This document shows positions 1 to 6,389 of a stretch of 7,759 nucleotides of DNA, piece after piece. A model generated the notes under the pieces. That model saw only the letters and a program-made list of their open reading frames with translations. It was not told the DNA's origin and ran no database searches. This DNA is from Lachnospiraceae bacterium (lineage in GTDB: Bacteria; Bacillota; Clostridia; Lachnospirales; Lachnospiraceae), in NCBI GenBank assembly GCA_900772685.1, contig CAAGRP010000064.1, positions 1 to 7,759 of the forward strand, read 5' to 3'. The position numbers were made by a program, and so were the translations under genes. Position 1 is the first letter of the stretch. Each line of letters starts with the position of its first letter.

Positions 1-40
1 GGATCATATAGATTAATTTAAAATAATTATCTTTTGCCAT
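1..40 (-). CDS. 5' end of a further phage gene (possibly YjcQ-like), cut by the window edge
   Basis: An ATG at 40 opens a frame that reads MAKDNYFKLIYMI before the window ends. It is preceded by GAGGTAAGGC, so a GAGG Shine-Dalgarno stands six bases upstream. Placement directly after the hairpin and on the same strand as all neighbours supports a real gene. The opening residues resemble the start of YjcQ-like small proteins that sit between minor capsid and scaffold genes in related prophages, but 13 residues are too few for a firm call. Confidence 0.6.
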   Translation of the reverse strand, partial: MAKDNYFKLIYMI

Positions 41-53
41 GCCTTACCTCAAT
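29..53 (-). repeat. Copy of a ~24-bp translation-start sequence also found at 5089-5112
   Basis: On the minus strand this reads ATTGAGGTAAGGCATGGCAA then AAGAT. The copy at the terminase start reads ATTGAGGTAAGACATGGCAA then AGAT. The two differ by one substitution and one inserted A. Both include the Shine-Dalgarno, ATG and first codons (Met-Ala-Lys). Similarity is not obvious beyond this stretch. Confidence 0.6.
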
Positions 54-55
54 AT

Positions 56-79
56 AAAAGCCCGCCGTTGCCGGCAGGC
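56..79 (-). terminator. Terminator-like hairpin after the 66-residue gene, GCAA tetraloop
   Basis: On the minus strand an eight-pair stem, GCCTGCCG (79-72) with CGGCGGGC (67-60) and one G-U pair, encloses a GCAA (GNRA) loop. TTTT (59-56) follows, then ATATT. This meets intrinsic-terminator criteria with a moderate T-run. It lies between the stop at 86-88 and the next ribosome binding site near 46-50, so it could partly end transcription, stabilise the upstream message, or both. Confidence 0.72.
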
Positions 80-85
80 TCGTGA

Positions 86-286
86 TTAATCAGTTATTAT
101 CTTTTCTATTTCGCTTTGGCCTATCCCTATATATCGACCGTTGCGGTATATTGTGACGCCCATTTCTCCCAGTCCGCTTTCCTCTTCATCGTCCACGCTT
201 AATAATTCGCCTTTTAATATATCTCCGTCGTTGCAGACAATAGTTACAATTCCATCAACGTCCTTGTAATCTGTTAAATTAATCAT
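86..286 (-). CDS. Small acidic phage protein, Sm-like fold suspected; possible partner of the capsid toxin
   Basis: A 66-residue acidic protein with no signal peptide or membrane segment. The pattern GIVTIVCNDGDILKGELLSV, then an acidic loop DDEEESG, a strand GVTIYRNGRYIGIG and a final EIEKIIT strand, suggests a small five-strand barrel like Sm/LSM proteins. Small proteins of this layout occur after minor capsid genes in related prophages, as far as I recall. Its start overlaps the end of the minor capsid gene by eight bases (279-286). AAAGGAG, about six bases upstream, supports ATG 286. Because it directly follows a gene ending in a toxin-like domain and is strongly acidic, an immunity role is possible but unproven. 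A GNRA-loop hairpin follows its stop. The gene is likely real; its function is unknown. Confidence 0.75.
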   Translation of the reverse strand: MINLTDYKDVDGIVTIVCNDGDILKGELLSVDDEEESGLGEMGVTIYRNGRYIGIGQSEIEKIITD

Positions 287-1970
287 AGTGTGCTCCTTTT
301 ACCGGCACCAGATGCGCGCCTCTCTTTGAATAATATATAGCAGCTTTTTTTGTTTCGTAATATTGTCCTTTCTGACAATACGCTCCGATAACTTTATCAT
401 TTGAAATAAATTCGATATTTAAAGGATCTCCGTTTTTGTTAACCTTTATTATTCCGGTTCCGCTTTTGTTTTTTATAACTTCCTGAGTCTCGTCGTATGA
501 TATTGTCAACTTGCTTTGTGGTCCCAGACCTTTCGCAATTCTCGATGCTTTATATCTTTCGAAGTCTTTCGTACCTTCTGCATGCTTGTTATAGTTTTGC
601 CAGCTAAGCTTCAAACCATATTCACCGGCCTCCACTTTTTTAGATATTGTACTTGCAGGTATTTGAGGAATCCTTTTTATATCTTTTATTATATCGGCTT
701 TATCGGTTTCAGCAACTTTTTTATTGTTTGTCTTTTGTGTTATCTTTTGGGTTGCTGTTTTAATAGTCTTTTGCACTGGCATTTTTGTAACCGTCGGAAT
801 CCTGCCGCCGCTCATCCTTCCCAGTCCGTCGATGTACACTCTATTCATTTGCGGCCGCAGGCTCATATCTGCACAAAATGCTTTGTACTCGTTCATTGTA
901 GACAAATATCTAATCTGTGCCGCCTCAAGGTCAGCAGGATCCGCGCCGCCGTCCTTTAGCGTCTTGATCTCTGAGCGCTGCGCTCTCATTGCCGTCTCGT
1001 ACTGTCTGGCCTTCTGCGTCCTCTGGTAGCCGTTGTATGGCTTGCCCTGCCAGTAAATTTCTTTCTCATCTTCCTGCTGCATCCTTGCAAGTTCTTCGTC
1101 TGTGTATGCTCTGACGCTTACCTCCGGAATAAAAGCATAATATGCATGCCTGCAGTTTGCTCCGCATAGGCCTGTAACGTCTCCTAAGCCGCATACACTG
1201 ACGAGGTCGCTGTAGCTGTAGACTTTTCCCTGCCACGTCATGTGACTCGGTCTTGCGCCGCTGTGGGCTGTGACCTCGAAGTAGTCCGTGTTCAAATCCT
1301 TTGCAACCTTTTCATTTATCTTTGCTGATACCTGATTGACTCCCGTCATTACTGCGCGCCGTACAGCCACAGGAGCGCGATTTACATGCCCACTTGCATA
1401 ATCTACCACTTGAAGCCCGGAACGGCTCATTTGGCGCGCTGTGCGCCTCAGGACGGTATTGTAATCAAAGCTACCCGTCACCACGTCCATACATGCCGCA
1501 TCGACGTATTTTTGATATATATCAGCCAACGGCGTAAATACAGGACCATGTCCTAAATCCACTGTAAAGCCCATGCTCTGCGATATGTTTTTTATGGCTT
1601 CGTGTGTCTGCAGCACTATGCCGGTTATCCAACTGTTTAATATCTCGTTCTCAGGGTCTGCGATAGTCGGAAAGTTGCCGTTGATCTGCTCATATATCTC
1701 TTTATATCTGACGTAATCGCTGTTTATGACTCTGTCGTACAGCTCGAACATTTCCGCATAGCTTTTTTGCGTCAGGCGCTGTATCTCGCTTTCTATCATC
1801 TCGGTTGTGCCGCCTAAGATCAGATACTTGTTCAGCTGATAGTCTGCGGTCGAGGTGATGTCTCCGGTCTTTTGAATCCGTCGCACTACGTCGGTCATTA
1901 TCCTTTGCTGTGTCTCATAGAAAAGCTTTTCTAACGGCTGCGCTATCGTTGCCAGCTGGTTAGGTGTCAT
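279..1970 (-). CDS. Phage minor capsid protein (Phage_min_cap2) with C-terminal polymorphic-toxin-type-50-like domain
   Basis: A 563-residue protein of two unequal parts. Residues about 1-385 are the minor head protein, a largely helical N-terminus followed by TARQMSRSGLQVVDYASGHV, VRRAVMTGVNQVSAKINEKV, VTAHSGARPSHMTWQGKVYS, then CGLGDVTGLCGANCRHAYYA and IPEVSVRAYTDEEL. These are characteristic of Phage_min_cap2 (Mu gpF-like role), which binds the portal inside the head. Residues about 390-440 form a Lys/Thr/Gln-rich linker. Residues about 450-558 follow a different pattern: Q458, H463, G466-T467, G483-P484, GTGI at 504-507, E520, D525, I528-G529, IYYSKRGAHLVP at 545-556. This resembles the polymorphic toxin type 50 (Ntox50) domain found at the end of many such phage proteins and predicted to be a nuclease. 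The toxin segment is AT-rich (about 36% GC at 301-780 against 53% at 1141-1320, hand counts), suggesting separate ancestry. The capsid part is sure; the toxin activity is inferred. Confidence 0.85.
   Translation of the reverse strand: MTPNQLATIAQPLEKLFYETQQRIMTDVVRRIQKTGDITSTADYQLNKYLILGGTTEMIESEIQRLTQKSYAEMFELYDRVINSDYVRYKEIYEQINGNFPTIADPENEILNSWITGIVLQTHEAIKNISQSMGFTVDLGHGPVFTPLADIYQKYVDAACMDVVTGSFDYNTVLRRTARQMSRSGLQVVDYASGHVNRAPVAVRRAVMTGVNQVSAKINEKVAKDLNTDYFEVTAHSGARPSHMTWQGKVYSYSDLVSVCGLGDVTGLCGANCRHAYYAFIPEVSVRAYTDEELARMQQEDEKEIYWQGKPYNGYQRTQKARQYETAMRAQRSEIKTLKDGGADPADLEAAQIRYLSTMNEYKAFCADMSLRPQMNRVYIDGLGRMSGGRIPTVTKMPVQKTIKTATQKITQKTNNKKVAETDKADIIKDIKRIPQIPASTISKKVEAGEYGLKLSWQNYNKHAEGTKDFERYKASRIAKGLGPQSKLTISYDETQEVIKNKSGTGIIKVNKNGDPLNIEFISNDKVIGAYCQKGQYYETKKAAIYYSKRGAHLVPVKGAHYD
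282..623 (-). other. Toxin-like C-terminal domain of the minor capsid protein (Ntox50-like)
   Basis: This is the 3' part of the minor capsid gene, residues 450-563. It is marked separately because its composition and residue pattern differ from the capsid part. The recurrent elements are an early Gln/His pair (Q458, H463), a GT turn (466-467), GP (483-484), SGTGI (503-507), an acidic strand E520-x4-D525 with IG (528-529), and a terminal YSKRGAHLVP (547-556) with a conserved-looking His553. His463 and His553 are candidate catalytic residues for a metal-independent ribonuclease. That assignment is my inference from family resemblance, not a database result. Confidence 0.65.
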
Positions 1971-3401
1971 TTATTCCTCCTCAACGTCCGGAATGCTTTC
2001 GGTCACGATATTCCGAGCCGCTTCCTCAAGGTCTTCGTCGTACCATTTCGCCCTATACTCAGCAAGGCTCATTGCTCCGATTGCTACATCTTGGCGGTCT
2101 CGCTCTCTTTCGGCTGTCTTGTCCTCTATGATAGAATCGTCGAACCTTACAGTAATTTCAGCGTCCGGCTGTACTTTGTGACCTGCTACCACTCCGAGCC
2201 TCAATATGATTTCTATCAGCTCGGTCAGTACGTCCTCTAATATTAGTTCGTGCTTCTTTAGGCTTCTAAACATGTCGCTGTTTTCGCTTATGACCTGCGT
2301 TGCGGTCGAGATATTTCCCGAATTAAATTGATAGTGCTTTGTGCCGAATCCCGTCTTGACGCTTAGAATGTTCAGCATGTCGTTAAGCGCTGCATTGTGC
2401 TCGCTTGCCCTTAAGGTCATGTTGCTTTCAATTATCGGCTTGTTGGCTGCCTTCATCTCCTCCGGCAACATGTAAAAGACTACATCGTTCGGGTCAAATA
2501 TCGGGTTTCCGAATACGTCCGTTGCCAGCACCTCGGGCGTCGTGTATATCCTCTTTTTTCCCAGGATAAATTCATTGACGTATGAATCATATACGACATC
2601 GATTCCCCTAAGCTGGTCGAGGCTGTTCCCGAATATCGCCATGCCTAACGGGTTATCTTCCGATACGCTGTTTACTATGTTCAGCCGGTCGATTACAAAC
2701 TGCCTGTGTGGGCTGCCTGTCCTTATCCTTGGGCTCATGCTTGCGAAGTCTCCGAGGTCTTTCCACTTGTCAGGGCTTACCTCTGTGCCGCCGTCGCTTG
2801 AGCCCCTGTTCTCTACTACATGGTTCTCGATAACGTATTCGTCGCCCTCGGGCGTTTTCTCCAAAAGGTGGAGCTGTATGTGGTCATATTCATGCCCGCC
2901 TATTACATGATGAACTGAAAAGGCGCACTCTGATATATAGCCGTTGTCCCACGTGATCGGGTAGATATCGGCAGCAGACACGTAGTTGATGCATACCATG
3001 CCGCCAATGATCTGACCGCTGTCGTCGGTCGTGGCTCCTATCAAGTGCGGGATATATGCGACCGTACCGGAGTAGGCTTTGCGCTCCTGATACTCGTTAC
3101 CCTTGACCCAGAAGTTGTTAGCTTTTAAAACGATATTCGCATATCTTTGACTATCGGGATCGTTTACCACTATGCCTACATGCTCATTAAGGAGAAGGTC
3201 TGCGATATCCTCGCATACTTTTTTAGCCATGCCGAGGCTGTAACGCTTTTGACGTGTGTAGTCTTTACCGTTGTATACCTTGTAGGAATGAAAGCCCCTG
3301 ACCGAGCCTCTGTAATAGTCTTCCCATATCTTTACATAGCGATAAAAAGACCCCGTTACGGTATCAAACCCGAGGTCTTTCAAATACTTTCTTATATTCA
3401 T
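1971..3401 (-). CDS. Phage portal protein, SPP1 gp6/A118-like
   Basis: A 476-residue protein expected to form the dodecameric ring at the capsid vertex through which the terminase pumps DNA and to which the tail connector attaches. Recognition rests on the SLGMAKKVCEDIADLLLNE segment (55-73), common in portals of Clostridia phages of this type. The C-terminal tail RERDRQDVAIGAMSLAEYRA, followed by KWYDEDLEEAARNI, is also a recurrent portal signature. The position between terminase and minor capsid protein is exactly that expected. The start codon follows the terminase stop with no gap (TAAATG). The ribosome binding site (GGAGG and AAAGGG) is inside the last terminase codons, so expression is coupled. 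The length is normal and no frame disruption is seen. Confidence 0.88.
   Translation of the reverse strand: MNIRKYLKDLGFDTVTGSFYRYVKIWEDYYRGSVRGFHSYKVYNGKDYTRQKRYSLGMAKKVCEDIADLLLNEHVGIVVNDPDSQRYANIVLKANNFWVKGNEYQERKAYSGTVAYIPHLIGATTDDSGQIIGGMVCINYVSAADIYPITWDNGYISECAFSVHHVIGGHEYDHIQLHLLEKTPEGDEYVIENHVVENRGSSDGGTEVSPDKWKDLGDFASMSPRIRTGSPHRQFVIDRLNIVNSVSEDNPLGMAIFGNSLDQLRGIDVVYDSYVNEFILGKKRIYTTPEVLATDVFGNPIFDPNDVVFYMLPEEMKAANKPIIESNMTLRASEHNAALNDMLNILSVKTGFGTKHYQFNSGNISTATQVISENSDMFRSLKKHELILEDVLTELIEIILRLGVVAGHKVQPDAEITVRFDDSIIEDKTAERERDRQDVAIGAMSLAEYRAKWYDEDLEEAARNIVTESIPDVEEE
1976..1981 (-). promoter_or_regulatory. Ribosome binding site for the minor capsid gene, embedded in the portal 3' end
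   Basis: AGGAGG lies five bases before the ATG at 1970 and is encoded by the final Glu codons of the portal gene (Val-Glu-Glu-Glu-stop). The stop and start then abut as TAAATG. This supports the chosen start and tight coupling of portal and minor capsid protein synthesis. Confidence 0.85.
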
Positions 3402-5099
3402 TTATTCCCTTTCCCCCTCCGGCAGGAAATACTTCAGTTTGCTCCATGCTCCCATAACTGCATAGCGTATCGAATCCATGCAGTGATCGTTTATCTTGAC
3501 CGGCGTTTCTTTGCCGGCTTCAATGCTTTTCTTATCGTAGCTGTATAGATTGAATTCGTTCGCAGCCTCTTGCTGCGTCGGGCTTATCTGCAGCAGGTTG
3601 TAGCTCAACAGCTTCTGTACTCTCGATATTCCAAGCGCTACAGCGTTCTCTGCATCTCGTATCCTTACAAACGGCGCTTTTCTCTTTATCTCTTCCGCAA
3701 GTCCCTTTGCTGACGGATCCAGAAATAAATATATTATTCCGTTGCCGTAATTCTCGTTTAGCTCGCCCGCCCACTCTGCGAAGTCGTCCGCATACTTTGA
3801 CGGACTCTTTTGTGTTCCGGACTCTCTGCCGCTGTGATAGTATTCGTCTAATCCTGCAAAACGTCGCTTACTGATGTCCAGCCCGAAGGCTTGGAATGTT
3901 GTGGCGTTCATCTGTCCATAGTCGCCGCCAATGTATAGCGTGTAGCGCTTGCCCTCAGGCCGCTGCACGTGATCCGGCGTGAACATGTAATATACAAGCT
4001 CATCGATTCCTATCGCCTCGCCAAGCCAAAGCCATCTATACGCTTTTAAATCAATGTTTTTTAATGTCTCTGCTGACTCTACAAGCTTGCGTCCTATCCA
4101 CTCAACGGGCACTTCTCTGTAATCCGTGTGTATGTGTATCGCATCCGGGCGCTGCTCCATCTTCTTGCACCACTGATTAATATCAGCGTTTGGGTTCTTC
4201 GGCGGGTTGTACAGGTACAGCATCCTAAAATCTTCGTCATTGCCTCGCACAAAGGTCGCCTCAATGTTAGAAAGCTCATCCTCGCCCTCTCCCGAATCAA
4301 AGAACTCTGTCGCCTCGTCTATGATAACCAACTTGATCGGCACGTCTTCGTCAATGATTCCCTTCGTGTCGTCCACGTTGTCCGACCCTGAAAAATACAT
4401 CGTGTTGCCTGTCGCCCTGTTCCTTATCTGCATAGGGCTCACGGTGATCTCAAAATCTTCTTTGCTCATTCCCATGCGCTTGATAGCCCTTAGCATCTCT
4501 TTGTATACGGTCTTTCTAAGCTTGTTGTGAAACTTTCGGATTACTACGACCGCACCGGGCTCATCGCTGCATATAGTGTCTATTCCTAATATACCGGCAA
4601 AGGATGACTTAGCGCCTGCACGTCCGGATGTTACGAGCTGGTGCTCGTGCTCCGTATCGTCGTACACTTCAAACAGCGCCGGCGTTATAAGGTCGTGCGG
4701 GTCAGCCTTTTCCTTTACAGCCACGGCGTTGCGCTTCGTTCGCTCTTTCGTCTCCTCGATCTCTGCCTTTAGAAGCTCAATCCTTGCGGCTCTCTCCTCG
4801 TTCTCCAGCCTCGTGCGGTCTTGCTGATTTAATATCTGTTTGCCGAGAAATATAGCCATCGTCGGGTTTCGCTCTGCGAGCTGGAACTGGAAACGCCTGA
4901 GCGATATTTTGCCCTTGCTGCGCTTTTCTTCGAATACAACGGAGAAAGTCTGACCGTAGGTTCGGCGGCACCATGCATTTAATGTTTTGTCCGTAATTCC
5001 GAACCAGTCGCAGATCTCGTTCCTTGTGCATTGGAATGAACAAAGCTGCTCAAATTGCCGCTTGTCAATCTCTGCCGGCGGTCTTCCCATCTTTGCCAT
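3402..5099 (-). CDS. Terminase large subunit with fused N-terminal small-terminase-like HTH domain
   Basis: A 565-residue protein that packages phage DNA into procapsids. Residues about 1-92 resemble small terminase/HTH proteins: GRPPAEIDKRQFEQLC, the helix-turn-helix CTRNEICDWFGITDKTLNAW, then GKISLRRFQFQLAERNPTMA and IFLGKQIL. A charged, probably helical linker (93-132) follows. The ATPase has Walker A SGRAGAKSS (158-166), Walker B KLVIIDEATEF (256-266, Asp261-Glu262) and the coupling motif YNPPKNP (297-303). The RNase-H-like nuclease shows its acidic residues in GGDYGQ (Asp393), LFLDPSAK (Asp461) and NDHCMDSIRYA (Asp538/Asp542). This is the PBSX-like Terminase_3 type. Large subunits of this type are often 400-450 residues, so the extra length is the N-terminal domain. 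GAGG six bases before the ATG supports the start. The TAA stop directly abuts the portal ATG. No separate small-terminase gene is visible. Confidence 0.93.
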   Translation of the reverse strand: MAKMGRPPAEIDKRQFEQLCSFQCTRNEICDWFGITDKTLNAWCRRTYGQTFSVVFEEKRSKGKISLRRFQFQLAERNPTMAIFLGKQILNQQDRTRLENEERAARIELLKAEIEETKERTKRNAVAVKEKADPHDLITPALFEVYDDTEHEHQLVTSGRAGAKSSFAGILGIDTICSDEPGAVVVIRKFHNKLRKTVYKEMLRAIKRMGMSKEDFEITVSPMQIRNRATGNTMYFSGSDNVDDTKGIIDEDVPIKLVIIDEATEFFDSGEGEDELSNIEATFVRGNDEDFRMLYLYNPPKNPNADINQWCKKMEQRPDAIHIHTDYREVPVEWIGRKLVESAETLKNIDLKAYRWLWLGEAIGIDELVYYMFTPDHVQRPEGKRYTLYIGGDYGQMNATTFQAFGLDISKRRFAGLDEYYHSGRESGTQKSPSKYADDFAEWAGELNENYGNGIIYLFLDPSAKGLAEEIKRKAPFVRIRDAENAVALGISRVQKLLSYNLLQISPTQQEAANEFNLYSYDKKSIEAGKETPVKINDHCMDSIRYAVMGAWSKLKYFLPEGERE

Positions 5100-5112
5100 G
5101 TCTTACCTCAAT
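5089..5112 (-). repeat. Copy of the ~24-bp translation-start sequence, at the terminase start
   Basis: This copy covers the last methyltransferase codons and stop (the TAA is inside GAGGTAAG), the Shine-Dalgarno GAGG, and the terminase start codon with Met-Ala-Lys. It is nearly identical to the copy at 29-53. A shared origin through module shuffling or convergence on a good initiation site are both possible. Confidence 0.6.
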
Positions 5113-6359
5113 AAAACGGCTTTGCCGCCTGTAAATGTCTCCCATCTGTCTATGATTACATCGCAGTATCTTGGATCTAATTCCATCGAGTAGCATCTGC
5201 GCCCTAACTGCTCGCACGCTATCAGCGTACTGCCTGAGCCACCGAAAAGGTCGAGGACTGTCTCGCCGGGCTTTGTGCTGTTCTGTATACTGCGAGCCAT
5301 TAGCTTGATCGGTTTCATTGTCGGGTGAAGCTCCGACTTCATCGGTCTGTCTTCATGCCATACGGTTGTATATGGATTGTCTAATATATCGTGCAGCAGT
5401 TTCTTCATGTCCTCTTTTTTCATGCTGTCGATGTCCGGCATGTCTTCGAAGGCTGTCGTTAAGTTTCTCTTATCGACAAAGTAGTGTGCTGCGCCGTCTG
5501 TCCAACCGTATAAACATGGCTCATGTATCCACTGGTAGTCCTGTCTACCCAATGTGAACACTTGTTTGACCCATATTATAGTTTCTCTAAGCTGCAGTCC
5601 TGCGTCCTCTAACGCTGTCTGAAACTGCTTTCGGTTCATGTCTGCATGCCATATATAAAAAGCAGCGCCCTGCCTCATAACTCCCTTAGCGTTTGTAAAT
5701 GCCATTCTTAGGAATTCTATAAAGCTTTCCGCTGCCATGTTATCAGATTTTATTTTTAACTTTTCTTTCGTCTTGCCTTCATAATCCACGTTATAAGGTG
5801 GGTCTGTCAGAAGCATGTCTGCGCTTTCCGCATCCATCAGCGCCCAGACGTCTTTTTCGTTCGTGCTGTCTCCGCACATGAGTCTGTGCTCACCTAACTG
5901 GTATATATCGCCGGGCTTGCTCTTAGGCGTTGCCGGAACTGCAGGATCATAATCATCTTCCTGAGGCTCTCTATCCTCATCGCTCTCGATCTCGTCAAAC
6001 CCGAACACTGACATGTCCATGTTTAGAATGTCTTTTAGCTCTCCGTCCAAAAGGTCAAAGTCCCACTCTGCAAACTCCGCGGTCTTGTTGTCTGCGAGTC
6101 TGAATGCCTTCACCTGCTCCGGCGTCAAGTCGGTCGCTATTATGACCGGCACGGTCTCCATCTGCAGGCGCTTGGCTGCCTTAAAGCGTGTGTGCCCGTT
6201 GATTATGACCATGTCCTTGTCAACTATTATCGGGCTCTTGAAGCCGAATTCTTTAATACTCTCCATAACCGGAGCAACTGCAGCCTCGTTCTTTCGCGGG
6301 TTCTTTTCATATGGTGTTATATCTTTTATGTTAATGTTTTGTATTTCCATCTTCACCAA
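5103..6359 (-). CDS. ParB/Srx-domain DNA methyltransferase, beta class (N6-adenine or N4-cytosine)
   Basis: A 418-residue two-part protein. Residues about 4-95 form a ParB/sulfiredoxin-type domain with the characteristic NGHTRFKAAKRL at 54-65. After an acidic linker (about 124-148) comes a SAM-dependent methyltransferase. It has the catalytic motif DPPYNVDY at 186-193, HPTMKP at 345-350, and the SAM-binding motif DLFGGSGST at 370-378. DPPY preceding FGGSG is the beta-class order; DPPY indicates an exocyclic-amino enzyme, not a 5-methylcytosine one. Such ParB-methylase fusions are common in Firmicute phages beside the terminase, usually without a restriction partner; none is visible here. It may shield phage DNA from host restriction or mark DNA around packaging. 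The start is uncertain. TTG at 6359 and GTG at 6356 precede an ATG at 6350 that fits the domain start MEIQNINIKDITPYEKNPRK better, and no site is preceded by a well-spaced Shine-Dalgarno. The terminase begins three bases after the stop. Confidence 0.88.
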   Translation of the reverse strand: MVKMEIQNINIKDITPYEKNPRKNEAAVAPVMESIKEFGFKSPIIVDKDMVIINGHTRFKAAKRLQMETVPVIIATDLTPEQVKAFRLADNKTAEFAEWDFDLLDGELKDILNMDMSVFGFDEIESDEDREPQEDDYDPAVPATPKSKPGDIYQLGEHRLMCGDSTNEKDVWALMDAESADMLLTDPPYNVDYEGKTKEKLKIKSDNMAAESFIEFLRMAFTNAKGVMRQGAAFYIWHADMNRKQFQTALEDAGLQLRETIIWVKQVFTLGRQDYQWIHEPCLYGWTDGAAHYFVDKRNLTTAFEDMPDIDSMKKEDMKKLLHDILDNPYTTVWHEDRPMKSELHPTMKPIKLMARSIQNSTKPGETVLDLFGGSGSTLIACEQLGRRCYSMELDPRYCDVIIDRWETFTGGKAVLLR

Positions 6360-6362
6360 TTC

Positions 6363-6384
6363 AAAAGGAGCCCTTTCAGGCTCC
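6363..6384 (-). terminator. Terminator-like hairpin between hicB and the methyltransferase
   Basis: On the minus strand, GGAGCC (6384-6379) pairs with GGCTCC (6372-6367) around the loop TGAAAG, followed by TTTT (6366-6363). It has intrinsic-terminator form, with a six-pair stem and a short T-run. It ends only a few bases before the possible methyltransferase starts. The loop and 3' arm hold AAAGGG, the best Shine-Dalgarno-like sequence near that gene. The hairpin could be a weak terminator for hicAB, a translation switch, or both. Confidence 0.65.
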
Positions 6385-6389
6385 CTGAT

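Noticed and set aside
516..1029. Long plus-strand open frames opposite the minor capsid gene, one hydrophobic and Cys/Phe-rich
   Set aside because: Their composition is what antisense reading of the Lys- and Gln-rich linker and capsid codons gives. There is no initiation signal, and two frames overlap each other.
3532..3774. Second minus-strand frame inside the terminase gene that could suggest a nested gene
   Set aside because: There is no well-placed ribosome binding site, its composition is Arg-rich as expected of a shifted frame, and the terminase frame is intact with conserved nuclease residues here.
4777..5043. Overlapping minus-strand frame within the terminase HTH/linker region, considered as a separate small terminase
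   Set aside because: The small-terminase-like residues are in the terminase frame itself; the alternative frame shows no HTH pattern.
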